From: Streptomyces sp. NBC_00335
Lineage (GTDB): Bacteria > Actinomycetota > Actinomycetes > Streptomycetales > Streptomycetaceae
NCBI RefSeq assembly: GCF_036127095.1
Contig: NZ_CP108006.1
Span: forward strand, 1,426,001-1,490,000
Direction of reading: 5' to 3'
DNA: 64,000 nt
Shown: positions 16,639 through 26,205 of the stretch, in pieces
How the letters are laid out: each line of letters begins with the position of its first letter
How positions within the stretch are numbered: the stretch's first letter is position 1
Notes under the pieces: generated by a model
What the model saw: the letters and a program-made list of their open reading frames with translations, nothing else
What the model was told of the DNA's origin: nothing
The model's database searches: none
Translations under genes and position numbers: made by a program

Positions 16639-18690
16639 TTACAGGGTCCGGGCCAGCAGCACCGCCACGTCGTCCTGCGGGGCCTCCGGGAGGAGGGCCG
16701 CCAGGATCGTGTCGCACAGTGCCTCCAAGGGCTCCCCCGCACCCCTCAGGGCCCCCGCCAGCCCCGCCATCCCCTCGTCCAGGTCCCGGTCCCGGGACTC
16801 GATGAGGCCGTCGGTGTAGAGCACGAGCAGGCTGCCCGGTTCGAGCCGGACCTCCTCCGTGCGGAACTCCCGTCCGCCCGTGCCGAGCGGGGTTCCCGGC
16901 GGGCCGTGCAGGAAGGTCACGGCCCCGGCGGCCGTGACCACGGCCGGCGGCGGGTGGCCGGCGCGGGCGATGACGCACGCTCCCGACACCGGGTCGTGGA
17001 CGGCGTAGACGCACGTGGCCATCTCGTCCTCGCCGAGGTCCGCCACCACCGCGTCCAGCGAGCGGAGCATCTCCTCCGGGCTCACCTGATGCCGCGCCAG
17101 GGTCCGTACGGCGGTGCGCAGTTGGCCCATGACCGCGGCCGCGTGGATGCCGTGGCCCATCACGTCGCCGATCACCAGGCCGGTCCGGCCGTCCGGCAGC
17201 TCGATCACGTCGAACCAGTCCCCGCCGACGTCGTGGTCGCTGGCCGGCAGGTAGCGGCCGGTCAGCTCCAGGCCGGCGACCTCGGGCAGCGCGTTGTTGG
17301 TGAGGCTGCGCTGCAGGGTCAGGGCCGCCGCGCGCTGGGTGGTGTACATCCGGGCGTTGTCGATGTTCAGGGCCGCCCGGGCCACCACCTCGTCGATCAG
17401 TACGCAGTCCTCGTGGTCGAAGACCTCGCGCCCGCGCACCCGGGTCACCACGACCACCCCGAGCACCCGGCCGCGGGCCACCAGCGGGACCATGCGGGCG
17501 CAGCCGAGGGTGGCGAGGTAGGCGCGCAGCGCGCCCGCGCGCGGGTCCTTGATCAGGGCCGGGATGTCGGCGGTGAAGAGGTTCATCGCCACGCCCTCGG
17601 TGATGACCTGCTCGTAGGCGGTGCCCGCCGGGATCTGGAAGGTCTGCCCGGCGGTCAGCTTGGCGGTGGGCGCTGCCGGATCCGGGAAGAGGGAGGCCAG
17701 GCGGCGCAGCACGCCCCGCGTGGAGGCCCCGGCCTCGTCCGGGTCCAGTACGGCTTCCAGGAGCTGTACGTCGGCCGAGTCCGCGAGCTGCGGTACCAGC
17801 ACCTCCACGATCTCCTGGGCCGTCTGCCCCAGGTCCAGCGTGGTGCCGATGCGGGTGCCGGCCTCGGAGAGCAGGGCGAAGCGGCTGCGCGCCCGCTCCG
17901 CCTCCGCCTGGGCGCGCTGTCCGTCGGTGATGTCGATGAGGGAGGCGATCAGGCCGAGCCGCCGCCCGGAGCCGTCCAGCAGCGGGGCGTAGGAGCAGGA
18001 CCAGGTCCGGTCGTGGTCGGGGTCGGCGGGGGTGCGGCCGGTGCGGCGGACGTCCACGACGGCGGAGCCGCATTCCAGCACCTTGCGCATGAGCCGTTCG
18101 AGCGCGGCGGCGTTGACCCCGGGCACCACCTCGGTGAGCCGTTTGCCGACGTGCTCGGCGGCGGACACCCCGTTCATCCGGGCGAGGGCGTCGTTGACGC
18201 GCAGGAAGCGCAGGTCCGGGCCGAGGGTGCCGAGGCCGATCGGCGACTGGGTGAACAGGCTCTGCAGCGCGGCCAGCGAATCGCGCATCCCGAGGACCTC
18301 GGAGGTCTCCACGGCGATGAGCATGGAACCGGTGCGCCCCTGCGGATCGGGGGAGGGCAGGATCCACATCTCCATCGGGACCTGGTGGCCGTCGCGGTGG
18401 CGCACGGGCAGGGTGCCGACGACGGTCTCCCCGGCCTGGACCCTGCGGGTCAGCTGGTCGGCGAGTTCGTGGTTGGCGTCGGGGACGAGCACGGCGGAGC
18501 CCAGCCGGCCGAGGATGTCCTCGGGGCGGTGCCCGAGCAGGTCCTGGGCGGCCAGCGACCACTCGACGACGAGCCCGTCGGCGTCCTCCCGCCACAGGGC
18601 GATCGGCAGCAGCTCGCTCAGTACGCCCGCGTACCCGACAGCAGCCACCGGCTGGTCCGGTACCTCGCTCGTCTCCTGGTACGTGTCCAA
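16639..18690 (-). CDS. Cytosolic PAS-PAS-GAF-SpoIIE PP2C phosphatase
   Basis: A 683-residue regulator without membrane segments. Two PAS domains (about 20-135 and 140-270; TGSMLIAVETSEVLGMRDSL and SCSYAPLLDGSGRRLGLIAS mark their ends), a GAF domain (about 285-450) and a C-terminal SpoIIE/PP2C phosphatase (about 455-680, GGDWFDVIELPDGRTGLVIG, DVMGHGIHAAAVMGQLRTAV and TDGLIESRDRDLD). PP2C metal ligands are retained. It lacks the RsbW-like kinase domain present in the 941-aa protein. Likely target: a phosphorylated STAS-domain anti-anti-sigma factor, in response to small-molecule or redox/light input. Single gene between a GNAT and a patatin gene. Confidence 0.9.
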   Translation of the reverse strand: MDTYQETSEVPDQPVAAVGYAGVLSELLPIALWREDADGLVVEWSLAAQDLLGHRPEDILGRLGSAVLVPDANHELADQLTRRVQAGETVVGTLPVRHRDGHQVPMEMWILPSPDPQGRTGSMLIAVETSEVLGMRDSLAALQSLFTQSPIGLGTLGPDLRFLRVNDALARMNGVSAAEHVGKRLTEVVPGVNAAALERLMRKVLECGSAVVDVRRTGRTPADPDHDRTWSCSYAPLLDGSGRRLGLIASLIDITDGQRAQAEAERARSRFALLSEAGTRIGTTLDLGQTAQEIVEVLVPQLADSADVQLLEAVLDPDEAGASTRGVLRRLASLFPDPAAPTAKLTAGQTFQIPAGTAYEQVITEGVAMNLFTADIPALIKDPRAGALRAYLATLGCARMVPLVARGRVLGVVVVTRVRGREVFDHEDCVLIDEVVARAALNIDNARMYTTQRAAALTLQRSLTNNALPEVAGLELTGRYLPASDHDVGGDWFDVIELPDGRTGLVIGDVMGHGIHAAAVMGQLRTAVRTLARHQVSPEEMLRSLDAVVADLGEDEMATCVYAVHDPVSGACVIARAGHPPPAVVTAAGAVTFLHGPPGTPLGTGGREFRTEEVRLEPGSLLVLYTDGLIESRDRDLDEGMAGLAGALRGAGEPLEALCDTILAALLPEAPQDDVAVLLARTL

Positions 18691-18729
18691 TGCGCCGACC
18701 TCACCCCAGGGGGCCTGATTCCTAACGAT

Positions 18730-21700
18730 TCACACTATCCGAGCCTTCGCTGACCGGCGCTGTGTCGCGCCGGATTCCGGCTTCGGGTGGAGCCAGGGCA
18801 GGATCACGGTGACCCACATCAGGACGACGTAGAGGATCAGGGCTCCCCACCAGCCGCCCAGCGGGCCCCGCTGGAACTGGACCAGGCCGGCGAGGACCCC
18901 CGCGAACAGGGCGGCTCCCAGCACCGGCCCCCACCGCTCGGAGCCGGTGAAGAGCAGCGCGGCGGCCGCCAGCGCGAACAGCGCGCCGACCAGCAGGGTG
19001 CGCTCCCAGCCGTCGGCGCCGGGCGGGCCGGGCAGGTGGGCGCGGGGCAGCCACAGGCCGACGACGGGCAGGGCCGGCAGGGTGACGAGCATCAGGAGCA
19101 CGCGCGGGGCTCCGCCCGGGACCCCGGAGCGGAGCAGGGCCGCCAGGGCGGCCATCGCGAAGAGACAGAGCGGGACGTGCCCGGGCAGCGAGGACCAGTG
19201 CCCGGTGCTGAAGCCGACGCCGGTCCACATCAGCGCGGCCGCCACCAGGGCGGGGACGGGGGCGAACGCGGCGATCACCGGCAGCAGGCAGAACAGCGGC
19301 TTCAGGGCGGACAGCACGGCGCGCGGCAGCCGGGCCGCGAACCGTCCGGAGGGCTGGAGCGCGGGCCAGGCGATGAGCGCCGTGCGCACGACCGCACGGC
19401 ACGGATCGGGGGCCCTCAGGAGCCGGTCGACCCGTTCGGCGGCGACCTCGCCGAGCGCGTCGAGCCCCTTCTTCAGGGCGCCGGGGGCGTCGAGGTCGGG
19501 CTCCAGGAAGGACAGCGCCCGCGGGATGTCGCCCGGGCGGTTACCGGACGCGGGGCCTTCCCGGTGCAGGGCGGTCAGCAGCGGCAGTTCCTCGTCGAGG
19601 ATCTCGCGCTGGCGGACGGCGGTCAGTACGTAGCGCACCCGGTCCCAGGGGCACATCCGCGGCCTGAGCCGCAGGGAGTCGGCCCACAGCGCGGCGAAGC
19701 GGGGGCAGGGGCCCAGCCGGGCGGCGAGCCGGTCCCTGAGGTCGGGGAGGCCGGTGAAGCCGCCGAAGGCGTGTTCGAGGCGTTCGTCGGTGGCGACGAC
19801 GGAGACGAGCGAGGCGGCCGTGTCGAGGCGGCCCCAGATCCAGTCGGAGAGCCGCCAGCGGACGCTGAGGAAGGCGGCGAAGTTGCCGAGCTGGTTGCCG
19901 CTGAGCTTGCCGTGGACCGTGTCCTGCGGGGTGCGGTGAGGGCCCATGACCCGGTCGGCGGCCCAGCTGTCGTTGGCCGCGGAGACCGTGTGGAAGGAGA
20001 TGTCGGTGGCCTCGGACTGCGGATCGGGGCGCAGCGGGCCGAGGATCACCTCGGCGTCGGTGAGCGCGGCGCGCATCTCGTCGGCGCCGAGGAGGGCGGC
20101 CTCGCCGAGGGCCTGGAAGCCGGCCGGGGCCGGTACCAGGGCCGTCCCGATGGTGCGGCCGAGGCGGGAGATCCGGTCCAGGAGCTCCTGGTAGGGGCCG
20201 GGGTCGGCGGCCTCCCCGCTCCCGGCTCCGGTGCCCGGCGCGGGCTGGGGTTCCTCGGTGATCCGGGCGGCCAGGTCCCGGGCCCAGCGGTACCAGGCCT
20301 CCGCGGGCTCCCCGTCGGCCGGCACCGCGGGCATCGCGGTGCGCAGCCGGGCGGTGGCGGCGCCATGGGGTCCGAGGGGGCCCGGCGGGTCGCCGGGCAC
20401 CCGGCCGCTTTCGAGTGCCTCGGCGTAGGCGGTGAGCAGCAGCCGGTCCCGGGCGGCGGTCAGGGTGGAGACGGCGAAGCGGTAGGCGTAGAGGAGTTCC
20501 CGGCACTCGGCGATGGCGGCGAGGTGTTCGTCCCGCGCGTCGTCGTTCTCGTAGGCCACCACCCAGTCCATGAGCAGCCGTACGGCGCGGGCCAGGGCCA
20601 GCGGTGAGGAGTACGGGGTGGGCGCGAGGGCCGGGGCCGCCTCCCGGAGCCGGGCGAAGAGCACCGGGGCCCGGCCGCCGGCCCGGTCCAGCCGCGCCAG
20701 CGGGCCGGGGCCGCAGGGCACCGGGAGCGGATCGGGGCCGGTCACCGCGGCCGGGTCCGACAGCAGCCGGACGAGCCGCTCGGCCCCGGCCAGGCCGACG
20801 GCCGGGGAGTACGAGGCCGCGCGCGCGAGCGCCGCCCTCTGCAGCGCGGCGCGGTCCGCGGGCAGCGCGCGGGTGACGGCGCGGGCCATCTGCGTGGCGG
20901 CCGCGGCTGCCCTCATCTCGACGGCGTCCTCGTACAGGGACTCCGAGCCGGACTTCACGGCCAGGGATTTCGCGGCGATCCGGACGAGGCGGGTGGCCCG
21001 TTTGCGGTTGCCCTTCTCGGGCTCGGGCGGGAAGGGCGGCACGGGCTGGAGGAACAGCAGCCACCGGTCGGCCCTTCCCGTCACCGGGATTCCGGCGACG
21101 GCCCGGACGGCCCAGGCGACGGGGATGTTGTCGAGGAGCCCGCCGTCGATGAACTCGGCGCAGCCGTCCAGTTCGCCGTCGGGGTAGCCGCTCTCGCTGC
21201 TGATCCCGCGCATGTCCACCCGGGGCGCGGCCTCCTCCCGCTGCGGTGCGTCGTCGCCGACGAAGCAGCGGCCCGGCTCGAAGGCCACGGGGAAGGAGGA
21301 GGAGGAGGTGCGGGCCGCGTACGCGAGCCGGTCCAGGGCGTCCCCGCGGGCCTCGCCGTCGGGGAAGTCGGTGAGGCCGCCGCGGTGGCGGAAGTGGAAG
21401 TACGCGTTCGAGCGGCCGACCAGCAGCGGCTCCCCCAGGGTGGGCCGCACCCAGTCCGTACGGGGCCGCAGCCGGGTCGCCGTCAGGATCAGCCGCAGCG
21501 AGGAGGCGGGCCGCGAGGCGGTGCCGGGCGGCGGGACGAGCGCCTCCAGGGCCGCGCGGAGCCCGCCGTAGAAGACCTCGTCGCCGCGCATCAGCGCGTT
21601 GGGGACGTCGAAGAGAGCCGGGCGGCGCAGGAGGTCTTCGAGGTCGCCGAGGCGCAGCCAGACGTCGCGGACCCCGTGGTCGAAGGGCATGCCGTACACG

Positions 21701-22029
21701 AGGTGGCAGGCGAGCAGGACCCCGTTGAGGCCGCCGGCGCTGGTGCCCGAGAGGACGTCGATGTCGACGGTGCGGTAGCCGCCGGCGTCGAGCAGGGTCC
21801 GGTAGACGTCCGGGCAGCCGGGGCCTTTCGTCGGACTCCCGTCGTCGCCCGAGGGGCAGCCGGGCGTTTGACGACAGGCCCGGGCGCCGGGAGCGTCCGG
21901 GGCGGCTTCCCGCAGCTTCGACACCTCGCAGCACGCGCCGCCCATCCAGACGGCGAGGCTGACCCCGCCCCGCATGGCGAGGGCCAGCCGCAACTCCGTA
22001 CCGCGGGGCCCCGGCCGGGTACCGGTCAT
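18730..22029 (-). CDS. Patatin-like phospholipase with large C-terminal region and membrane anchor
   Basis: A 1099-residue protein. The patatin fold occupies about residues 10-340: glycine-rich oxyanion loop AMRGGVSLAVWMGG, nucleophile Ser97 in GTSAGG and catalytic Asp295 in FIDGGLLDNIP, so the Ser-Asp dyad is complete. A long middle domain (about 340-900) of the kind seen in DUF3376 patatin proteins of actinomycetes follows. Five or so hydrophobic helices occupy about 920-1075 (LPVIAAFAPVPALVAAALMW to ALILYVVLMWVTVILPWL). It is expected to be a membrane-bound lipid acyl hydrolase with the catalytic domain in the cytosol. Substrate unknown. Confidence 0.87.
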   Translation of the reverse strand: MTGTRPGPRGTELRLALAMRGGVSLAVWMGGACCEVSKLREAAPDAPGARACRQTPGCPSGDDGSPTKGPGCPDVYRTLLDAGGYRTVDIDVLSGTSAGGLNGVLLACHLVYGMPFDHGVRDVWLRLGDLEDLLRRPALFDVPNALMRGDEVFYGGLRAALEALVPPPGTASRPASSLRLILTATRLRPRTDWVRPTLGEPLLVGRSNAYFHFRHRGGLTDFPDGEARGDALDRLAYAARTSSSSFPVAFEPGRCFVGDDAPQREEAAPRVDMRGISSESGYPDGELDGCAEFIDGGLLDNIPVAWAVRAVAGIPVTGRADRWLLFLQPVPPFPPEPEKGNRKRATRLVRIAAKSLAVKSGSESLYEDAVEMRAAAAATQMARAVTRALPADRAALQRAALARAASYSPAVGLAGAERLVRLLSDPAAVTGPDPLPVPCGPGPLARLDRAGGRAPVLFARLREAAPALAPTPYSSPLALARAVRLLMDWVVAYENDDARDEHLAAIAECRELLYAYRFAVSTLTAARDRLLLTAYAEALESGRVPGDPPGPLGPHGAATARLRTAMPAVPADGEPAEAWYRWARDLAARITEEPQPAPGTGAGSGEAADPGPYQELLDRISRLGRTIGTALVPAPAGFQALGEAALLGADEMRAALTDAEVILGPLRPDPQSEATDISFHTVSAANDSWAADRVMGPHRTPQDTVHGKLSGNQLGNFAAFLSVRWRLSDWIWGRLDTAASLVSVVATDERLEHAFGGFTGLPDLRDRLAARLGPCPRFAALWADSLRLRPRMCPWDRVRYVLTAVRQREILDEELPLLTALHREGPASGNRPGDIPRALSFLEPDLDAPGALKKGLDALGEVAAERVDRLLRAPDPCRAVVRTALIAWPALQPSGRFAARLPRAVLSALKPLFCLLPVIAAFAPVPALVAAALMWTGVGFSTGHWSSLPGHVPLCLFAMAALAALLRSGVPGGAPRVLLMLVTLPALPVVGLWLPRAHLPGPPGADGWERTLLVGALFALAAAALLFTGSERWGPVLGAALFAGVLAGLVQFQRGPLGGWWGALILYVVLMWVTVILPWLHPKPESGATQRRSAKARIV

Positions 22030-22077
22030 ACCTCCAGCTTGGCCCCGGACCGGGCGCCCCGCAGCCGGGCTCGGCTA

Positions 22078-24165
22078 CTACTCCCAGTCGTCCCAGGGCG
22101 GGTCGATGTCCTCGTCCTCCGGGCCGAAGAGCGACTCCTCCGCCCGCGGGGCCGGATGGGGCTGGGCGGGTACGGCGGCCGGCGGGCGCGCGGCGGCCGG
22201 GGCGGTCCGGGTGGCCGCCGCGGGGGCGGACACGGCGGCCCGGGGGGCCGCCACCGGGGCGGCTGCGGACTCCGAAGGCTCGGCCCCCGCACCACCCGGT
22301 TCGGGCTGCGCTCCGCCCAGGGTCTTCAAGATGCCCTCGGCGTACTTGGCGAGCTTGGCCTCGCCGACTCCGCTGATGGTGCCCAGCTCCGCGACCGTCG
22401 TGGGCAGCCCCGTCGCGATCTCCCGCAGCGTCGCGTCGTGGAAGACGACGTACGCCGGGACGCCCTGCTCCCGCGCGGTCTCGGCGCGCCATGCGCGCAG
22501 GGACTCGAACACCGGCACGGCGGCCGCCGGCAGGTCGACCGGTACCCGGCCGCCCTTCCCGGAGCGCGATCCGCCGGACTCCCTGCGGGACGAACCGGCC
22601 GCCGGCGCCGTCTCCTTGCGCATCGGGACGCTCCGGCGGCCGCCCAGCACCTCGCCGCTGGCCTCGGTCAGCACCAGCGTGCCGTAGTCGCCCTCCACCG
22701 CCAGCAGTCCGAGCGCCAGCAACTGCCGGACGACCCCGCGCCATTCGTTCGTGCCGAGGTCCGCTCCGATGCCGAACACCGAGAGCCCGTCGTGGTCGAA
22801 CTGGATGACCTTGGCGGTCTTCTTGCCCTGCAGGATGTCGATGATCTGGCCGGCGCCGAACTTCTGGCGGCGCTCCTTGGCCAGCCGCCACACCGTGGAC
22901 AGCAGCTTCTGCGCCGCGACCGTACCGTCCCAGGACTCGGCCGGCGTCAGGCAGGTGTCGCAGTTCCCGCAGTCCGGCGCGCCGGTCTGCCCGAAGTACG
23001 CCAGCAGCCGCACCCGGCGGCAGCCGACCGTCTCGCACAGCGCGAGCATCGCCTCCAGGTGTCCGGCCAGCGCCCGGCGGTGCGCTTCGTCGCCCTCGGA
23101 GCCCTCGATCATCTTGCGCTGCTGCACCACGTCCTGGAGCCCGTACGCCAGCCAGGCCGTGGCGGGCTCCCCGTCGCGGCCGGCGCGGCCGGTCTCCTGG
23201 TAGTAGCCCTCGACCGATTTGGGCAGGTCCAGGTGGGCCACGAAGCGCACGTCCGGCTTGTCGATGCCCATGCCGAAGGCGATCGTGGCCACCACCACGA
23301 CCCCGTCCTCCCGCAGGAACTTCGACTGGTTCGCCGCGCGCGTCCGGGAGTCCATGCCCGCGTGGTAGGGCACGGCGTCGATGCCCTGCTCGACCAGGGC
23401 GGCCGCCGTCTTCTCCACCGAGGCCCGGGAGAGGCAGTAGACGACCCCCGCGTCGCCGGGGTGCTCGGTGCGGATCAGCTCCAGCAGCTGCTTGACCGGG
23501 TTGTTCTTCGCCACGATCCGGTACTGGATGTTGGGCCGGTCGAAGCCGGCCACGAAGTGGCGGGCCTCCTCCAGGCCGAGGCGCGCGGCGATCTCGGCGT
23601 GCGTGGCCTCGGTGGCCGTCGCGGTCAGCGCGATCCGCGGCACCTTGGGCCAGCGCTCGTGCAGCATGGACAGCGCGAGGTAGTCCGGCCGGAAATCGTG
23701 GCCCCACTGGGCGACGCAGTGCGCCTCGTCGATGGCGAAGAGCGAGACCGTGCCCCGGTCGAGGAGCCGCTGCGTCCCTTCGGTGCGCAGCCGCTCGGGC
23801 GCCAGGTAGAGCAGGTCGAGCTCACCGGCGACGAAGGCCTGCTCGACCGCGCGCCGGTCGTCGGACAGCTGCGTCGAATTGAGGAACCCTGCCCGCACCC
23901 CGAGCGCGTTGAGCGCGTCCACCTGGTCCTGCATGAGCGCGATCAGCGGGGAGATCACCACTCCGGTGCCCGCTCTGACCAGCGCCGGGATCTGGTAGCA
24001 GAGCGATTTGCCGCCGCCGGTGGGCATCAGCACCAGCGCGTCGCCGCCGCCGGCCACGTGCTCGATGATCTGCTGCTGCTCGCCGCGGAACGAGTCGTAC
24101 CCGAAGACGCGGTGGAGCACCTGCTGGGCGTCGGGGATCTCGACGGCTGCTTCGGAAGGGGTCAT
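22078..24165 (-). CDS. recQ: ATP-dependent DNA helicase RecQ
   Basis: A 695-residue superfamily-2 helicase. Walker [21 protein letters not shown] box [20 protein letters not shown], and motif [20 protein letters not shown] are clear. The RecQ zinc module shows Cys residues in [12 protein letters not shown] and DCGNCDTCL, followed by the winged-helix region and an HRDC domain (about 520-600, [19 protein letters not shown]). The last 90 residues are an Ala/Pro-rich low-complexity tail ending in acidic residues, common in actinobacterial versions. It unwinds 3'-5' in recombination and fork repair. It stands alone between the patatin and racemase-like genes. Confidence 0.96.
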   Translation of the reverse strand: MTPSEAAVEIPDAQQVLHRVFGYDSFRGEQQQIIEHVAGGGDALVLMPTGGGKSLCYQIPALVRAGTGVVISPLIALMQDQVDALNALGVRAGFLNSTQLSDDRRAVEQAFVAGELDLLYLAPERLRTEGTQRLLDRGTVSLFAIDEAHCVAQWGHDFRPDYLALSMLHERWPKVPRIALTATATEATHAEIAARLGLEEARHFVAGFDRPNIQYRIVAKNNPVKQLLELIRTEHPGDAGVVYCLSRASVEKTAAALVEQGIDAVPYHAGMDSRTRAANQSKFLREDGVVVVATIAFGMGIDKPDVRFVAHLDLPKSVEGYYQETGRAGRDGEPATAWLAYGLQDVVQQRKMIEGSEGDEAHRRALAGHLEAMLALCETVGCRRVRLLAYFGQTGAPDCGNCDTCLTPAESWDGTVAAQKLLSTVWRLAKERRQKFGAGQIIDILQGKKTAKVIQFDHDGLSVFGIGADLGTNEWRGVVRQLLALGLLAVEGDYGTLVLTEASGEVLGGRRSVPMRKETAPAAGSSRRESGGSRSGKGGRVPVDLPAAAVPVFESLRAWRAETAREQGVPAYVVFHDATLREIATGLPTTVAELGTISGVGEAKLAKYAEGILKTLGGAQPEPGGAGAEPSESAAAPVAAPRAAVSAPAAATRTAPAAARPPAAVPAQPHPAPRAEESLFGPEDEDIDPPWDDWE

Positions 24166-24339
24166 CCCAGAAGCCTAGCGACCTCCTCGGACACATCCGC
24201 CCGGATCCCCCCGACCCTGTGGATATCCCGGAAGGACCCACGGCTCGTCACGCGGCGGCGCGGCCGGGCGCCCGGGCGGCCCGACCGGTGACACAGTGGA
24301 AGATCTCCCGTATCTCCAGGCCTCCGAGAGGAACACGCG

Positions 24340-25110
24340 ATGTGGCAGCCCGACGGGTGGGACGTGCGCGTCCGCCTCGGCGTCCTCACCCCGCACGCCG
24401 ATGTCGGCCCCGAGTCGGAGCTGCGCGCCATGGCTCCGGCCGACGTGGGCCTGCACGCCGCCCGGGTGCCGTTCCGCGCGATGGGGCGCGGCGGCGCGAT
24501 GGACCCCACCATTCCGCTCGCCCCCGTACGGGCCTTCGCCGAGTCCCCGCACGTGGACGAGGCCGCCGAGCTGCTGGCCGCCGCCCCGGTGTCGGTGATC
24601 GCCTATGCCTTCACCAGCTCCGCCTACGTCATCGGCCCGCGCGGGGAGGGGTACATGCTGGACCGGCTGCGCGAGCGCACCCACGGGCTGCCCGTGGTCG
24701 CCACCTGCGCCGCCACCGCCCTGGCGCTGCGGGCGCTGGGGGCCGGCCGGATCGCTCTGGTGGACCCGCCGTGGTTCGACGAGACGCTGAGCGATCTGGG
24801 CCGGGGCTACTACGAGGACACCGGCTTCGAGGTCCCGTACGCCGCCCCTTGCGGCCTGCCCAGCGGGCAGACCCTCATCGGGCCGCGGGCCCTGCACGAC
24901 TGGGTGGCGGAGCACGTCCCCGACACCGCGGACGCGGTCGTCATCGGCGGCAACGGCTTCCGCGCCGTCGGGGCGATCGAGACCCTGGAGGCCACCTTGG
25001 GCCGCCCGGTCCTGACCGCGAACCAGACCCTCCTCTGGGCGGCCCTGCGCGCCGCGGCCACCCCGACCACCCCCATCACCGCCTACGGCCGGCTGTTCTC
25101 GACGGCCTGA
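24340..25110 (+). CDS. Asp/Glu racemase-superfamily protein, maleate isomerase/arylmalonate decarboxylase-like
   Basis: A 256-residue protein resembling maleate cis-trans isomerase and arylmalonate decarboxylase: LGVLTPHADVGPESELRAMA at the N-terminus and a cysteine in PVVATCAATALALRALGAG, the position of the first catalytic Cys. The second half, where isomerases carry their other Cys, reads AVVIGGNGFRAVGAIE with no cysteine. One of the two catalytic thiols therefore appears missing, pointing to a decarboxylase or another one-cysteine reaction, or to a divergent active site. A GAGAGGAA ribosome site precedes the ATG. No pathway neighbours help: it sits between recQ (divergent) and a SpoIIE phosphatase. 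Confidence 0.75.
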   Translation: MWQPDGWDVRVRLGVLTPHADVGPESELRAMAPADVGLHAARVPFRAMGRGGAMDPTIPLAPVRAFAESPHVDEAAELLAAAPVSVIAYAFTSSAYVIGPRGEGYMLDRLRERTHGLPVVATCAATALALRALGAGRIALVDPPWFDETLSDLGRGYYEDTGFEVPYAAPCGLPSGQTLIGPRALHDWVAEHVPDTADAVVIGGNGFRAVGAIETLEATLGRPVLTANQTLLWAALRAAATPTTPITAYGRLFSTA

Positions 25111-25225
25111 GGCGCCGCGGCACCTCCCCGGCCACCTGCGCGCCGTGCGCCGAGCCGAAATATGATGGGCCCGGGTCTTTCGCGCAGCGGAAGCAGAGGC
25201 ACATGGACACATCCCGGAGCGGTCC

Positions 25226-26050
25226 GTGACCCCGCGCCGGCCCGCCCGGCCCGCCAGCGCGGACCTGCTGAGCATGCTGGGCCGGCTCACCGCCCAGGCG
25301 CGGGAGGGCGCGGAGCTGCAGCGGGCCCGGGTGGAGCTGGCCGAGGCCCTGCAGCGCGAGTTGCTGCCCGCCTCCCTGCCCGTGCTGCCGGGGCTGAGGA
25401 CCGCGGCCCGGTACGCGCCCGCCCGGCTCGGCCTGGACATCGGCGGCGACTGGTACGACGGCTTCCGGGTGGCGGGCGGAGCCCTCGCCTTCTCCATCGG
25501 CGACGTACAGGGGCACGATGTGGCGGCCACCGCCTTCATGGGGCAGGTCCGGGTGTGCCTGCGCGCCGTGGCCGCCGTCGTCCTCGATCCCGGCGAGGTG
25601 CTGAGCCAGGCCAATGACGTGCTGCTCTCGATGGACAGCGAGCTGTTCGCGACCTGCAGCCTGCTCCGCTTCGATCCCCGCACGTGGGAGCTCCAGACGG
25701 CCCGGGCCGGCCATGTCCCCACCGTCTGGGCCACCGTCGACGGCCGGTACGGCATCGCCGAGGACGCCGGCGGTCCGCCGCTGGGCACGGTCGCCGGAGC
25801 CCGGTACCCGGTGACCCGCCGCAGGCTGACGGAGGCGGGCTCCATCGTGCTGGTCACCGACGGGGTGGTCGAAGGGCCGTCGTTCCCCATCGAGGCGGGG
25901 CTGGAGCGCGTGGCCCGGATCGTCGCGGAGGAGGCGGGGGCCGATCCCGACGAGCTGGCCGCCGAGGTGATGAAGGTGGCCGATTTCACCGGCCACGCCG
26001 ACGACGCCGCTGTGCTCGTCCTCAGCCACGACGCGGCCGGACCACGCTGA
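25226..26050 (+). CDS. SpoIIE-family PP2C phosphatase (short form)
   Basis: A 274-residue phosphatase consisting of a short N-terminal coiled-coil-like helix (about 10-50, rich in Ala, Arg and Glu) and a SpoIIE PP2C domain (about 55-272). The sequence ALQRELLPASLPVLPGLRTA leads into GGDWYDGFRV and IGDVQGHDVAA with the metal-binding Asp residues, and VLVTDGVVEGP and FTGHADDAAVLVLS at the end. No sensor domain is attached. The start is GTG at 25226; a tiny 8-codon frame (ATG at 25203) ends on the same bases and could couple translation. It probably dephosphorylates an anti-anti-sigma factor. A MASE1 protein follows after 155 bp and may be its sensing partner. Confidence 0.85.
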   Translation: MTPRRPARPASADLLSMLGRLTAQAREGAELQRARVELAEALQRELLPASLPVLPGLRTAARYAPARLGLDIGGDWYDGFRVAGGALAFSIGDVQGHDVAATAFMGQVRVCLRAVAAVVLDPGEVLSQANDVLLSMDSELFATCSLLRFDPRTWELQTARAGHVPTVWATVDGRYGIAEDAGGPPLGTVAGARYPVTRRRLTEAGSIVLVTDGVVEGPSFPIEAGLERVARIVAEEAGADPDELAAEVMKVADFTGHADDAAVLVLSHDAAGPR

Positions 26051-26080
26051 CCCTCCCCCGGGCCGGCCCGGCCCTCTCCA

Positions 26081-26118
26081 GGACAGGCTGGCCCTCCCCG
26101 GACAAGCTGGCCCTCCCC
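26081..26118. repeat. Tandem 19-bp direct repeat
   Basis: Two adjacent copies of GGACA(G/A)GCTGGCCCTCCCC, at 26081-26099 and 26100-26118, differ at one base, with partial copies on both sides. They lie in the gap between the SpoIIE phosphatase and MASE1 genes. Slippage-type duplication is the simplest explanation. Confidence 0.7.
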
Positions 26119-26205
26119 GGACCAGGCGAGATCCGAAAGAGACGGCCCAGCCGCCCGGTCGCGCGTGTCACGCCCCGCCGGGGCGCCGGGCCGTTGTCTG
26201 ATGCA

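Noticed and set aside
19541..23707. Very long minus-strand open frame (over 1380 codons) across the patatin and recQ genes
   Set aside because: It is a shadow frame of the high-GC coding sequence: Arg/Pro/Gly/Ala-rich composition without any domain, while the overlapping frames hold complete patatin and RecQ motifs.
25203..25229. ATG-started 8-codon frame overlapping the short SpoIIE phosphatase start
   Set aside because: Too short to be a supported gene; kept only as a possible translational coupling note.
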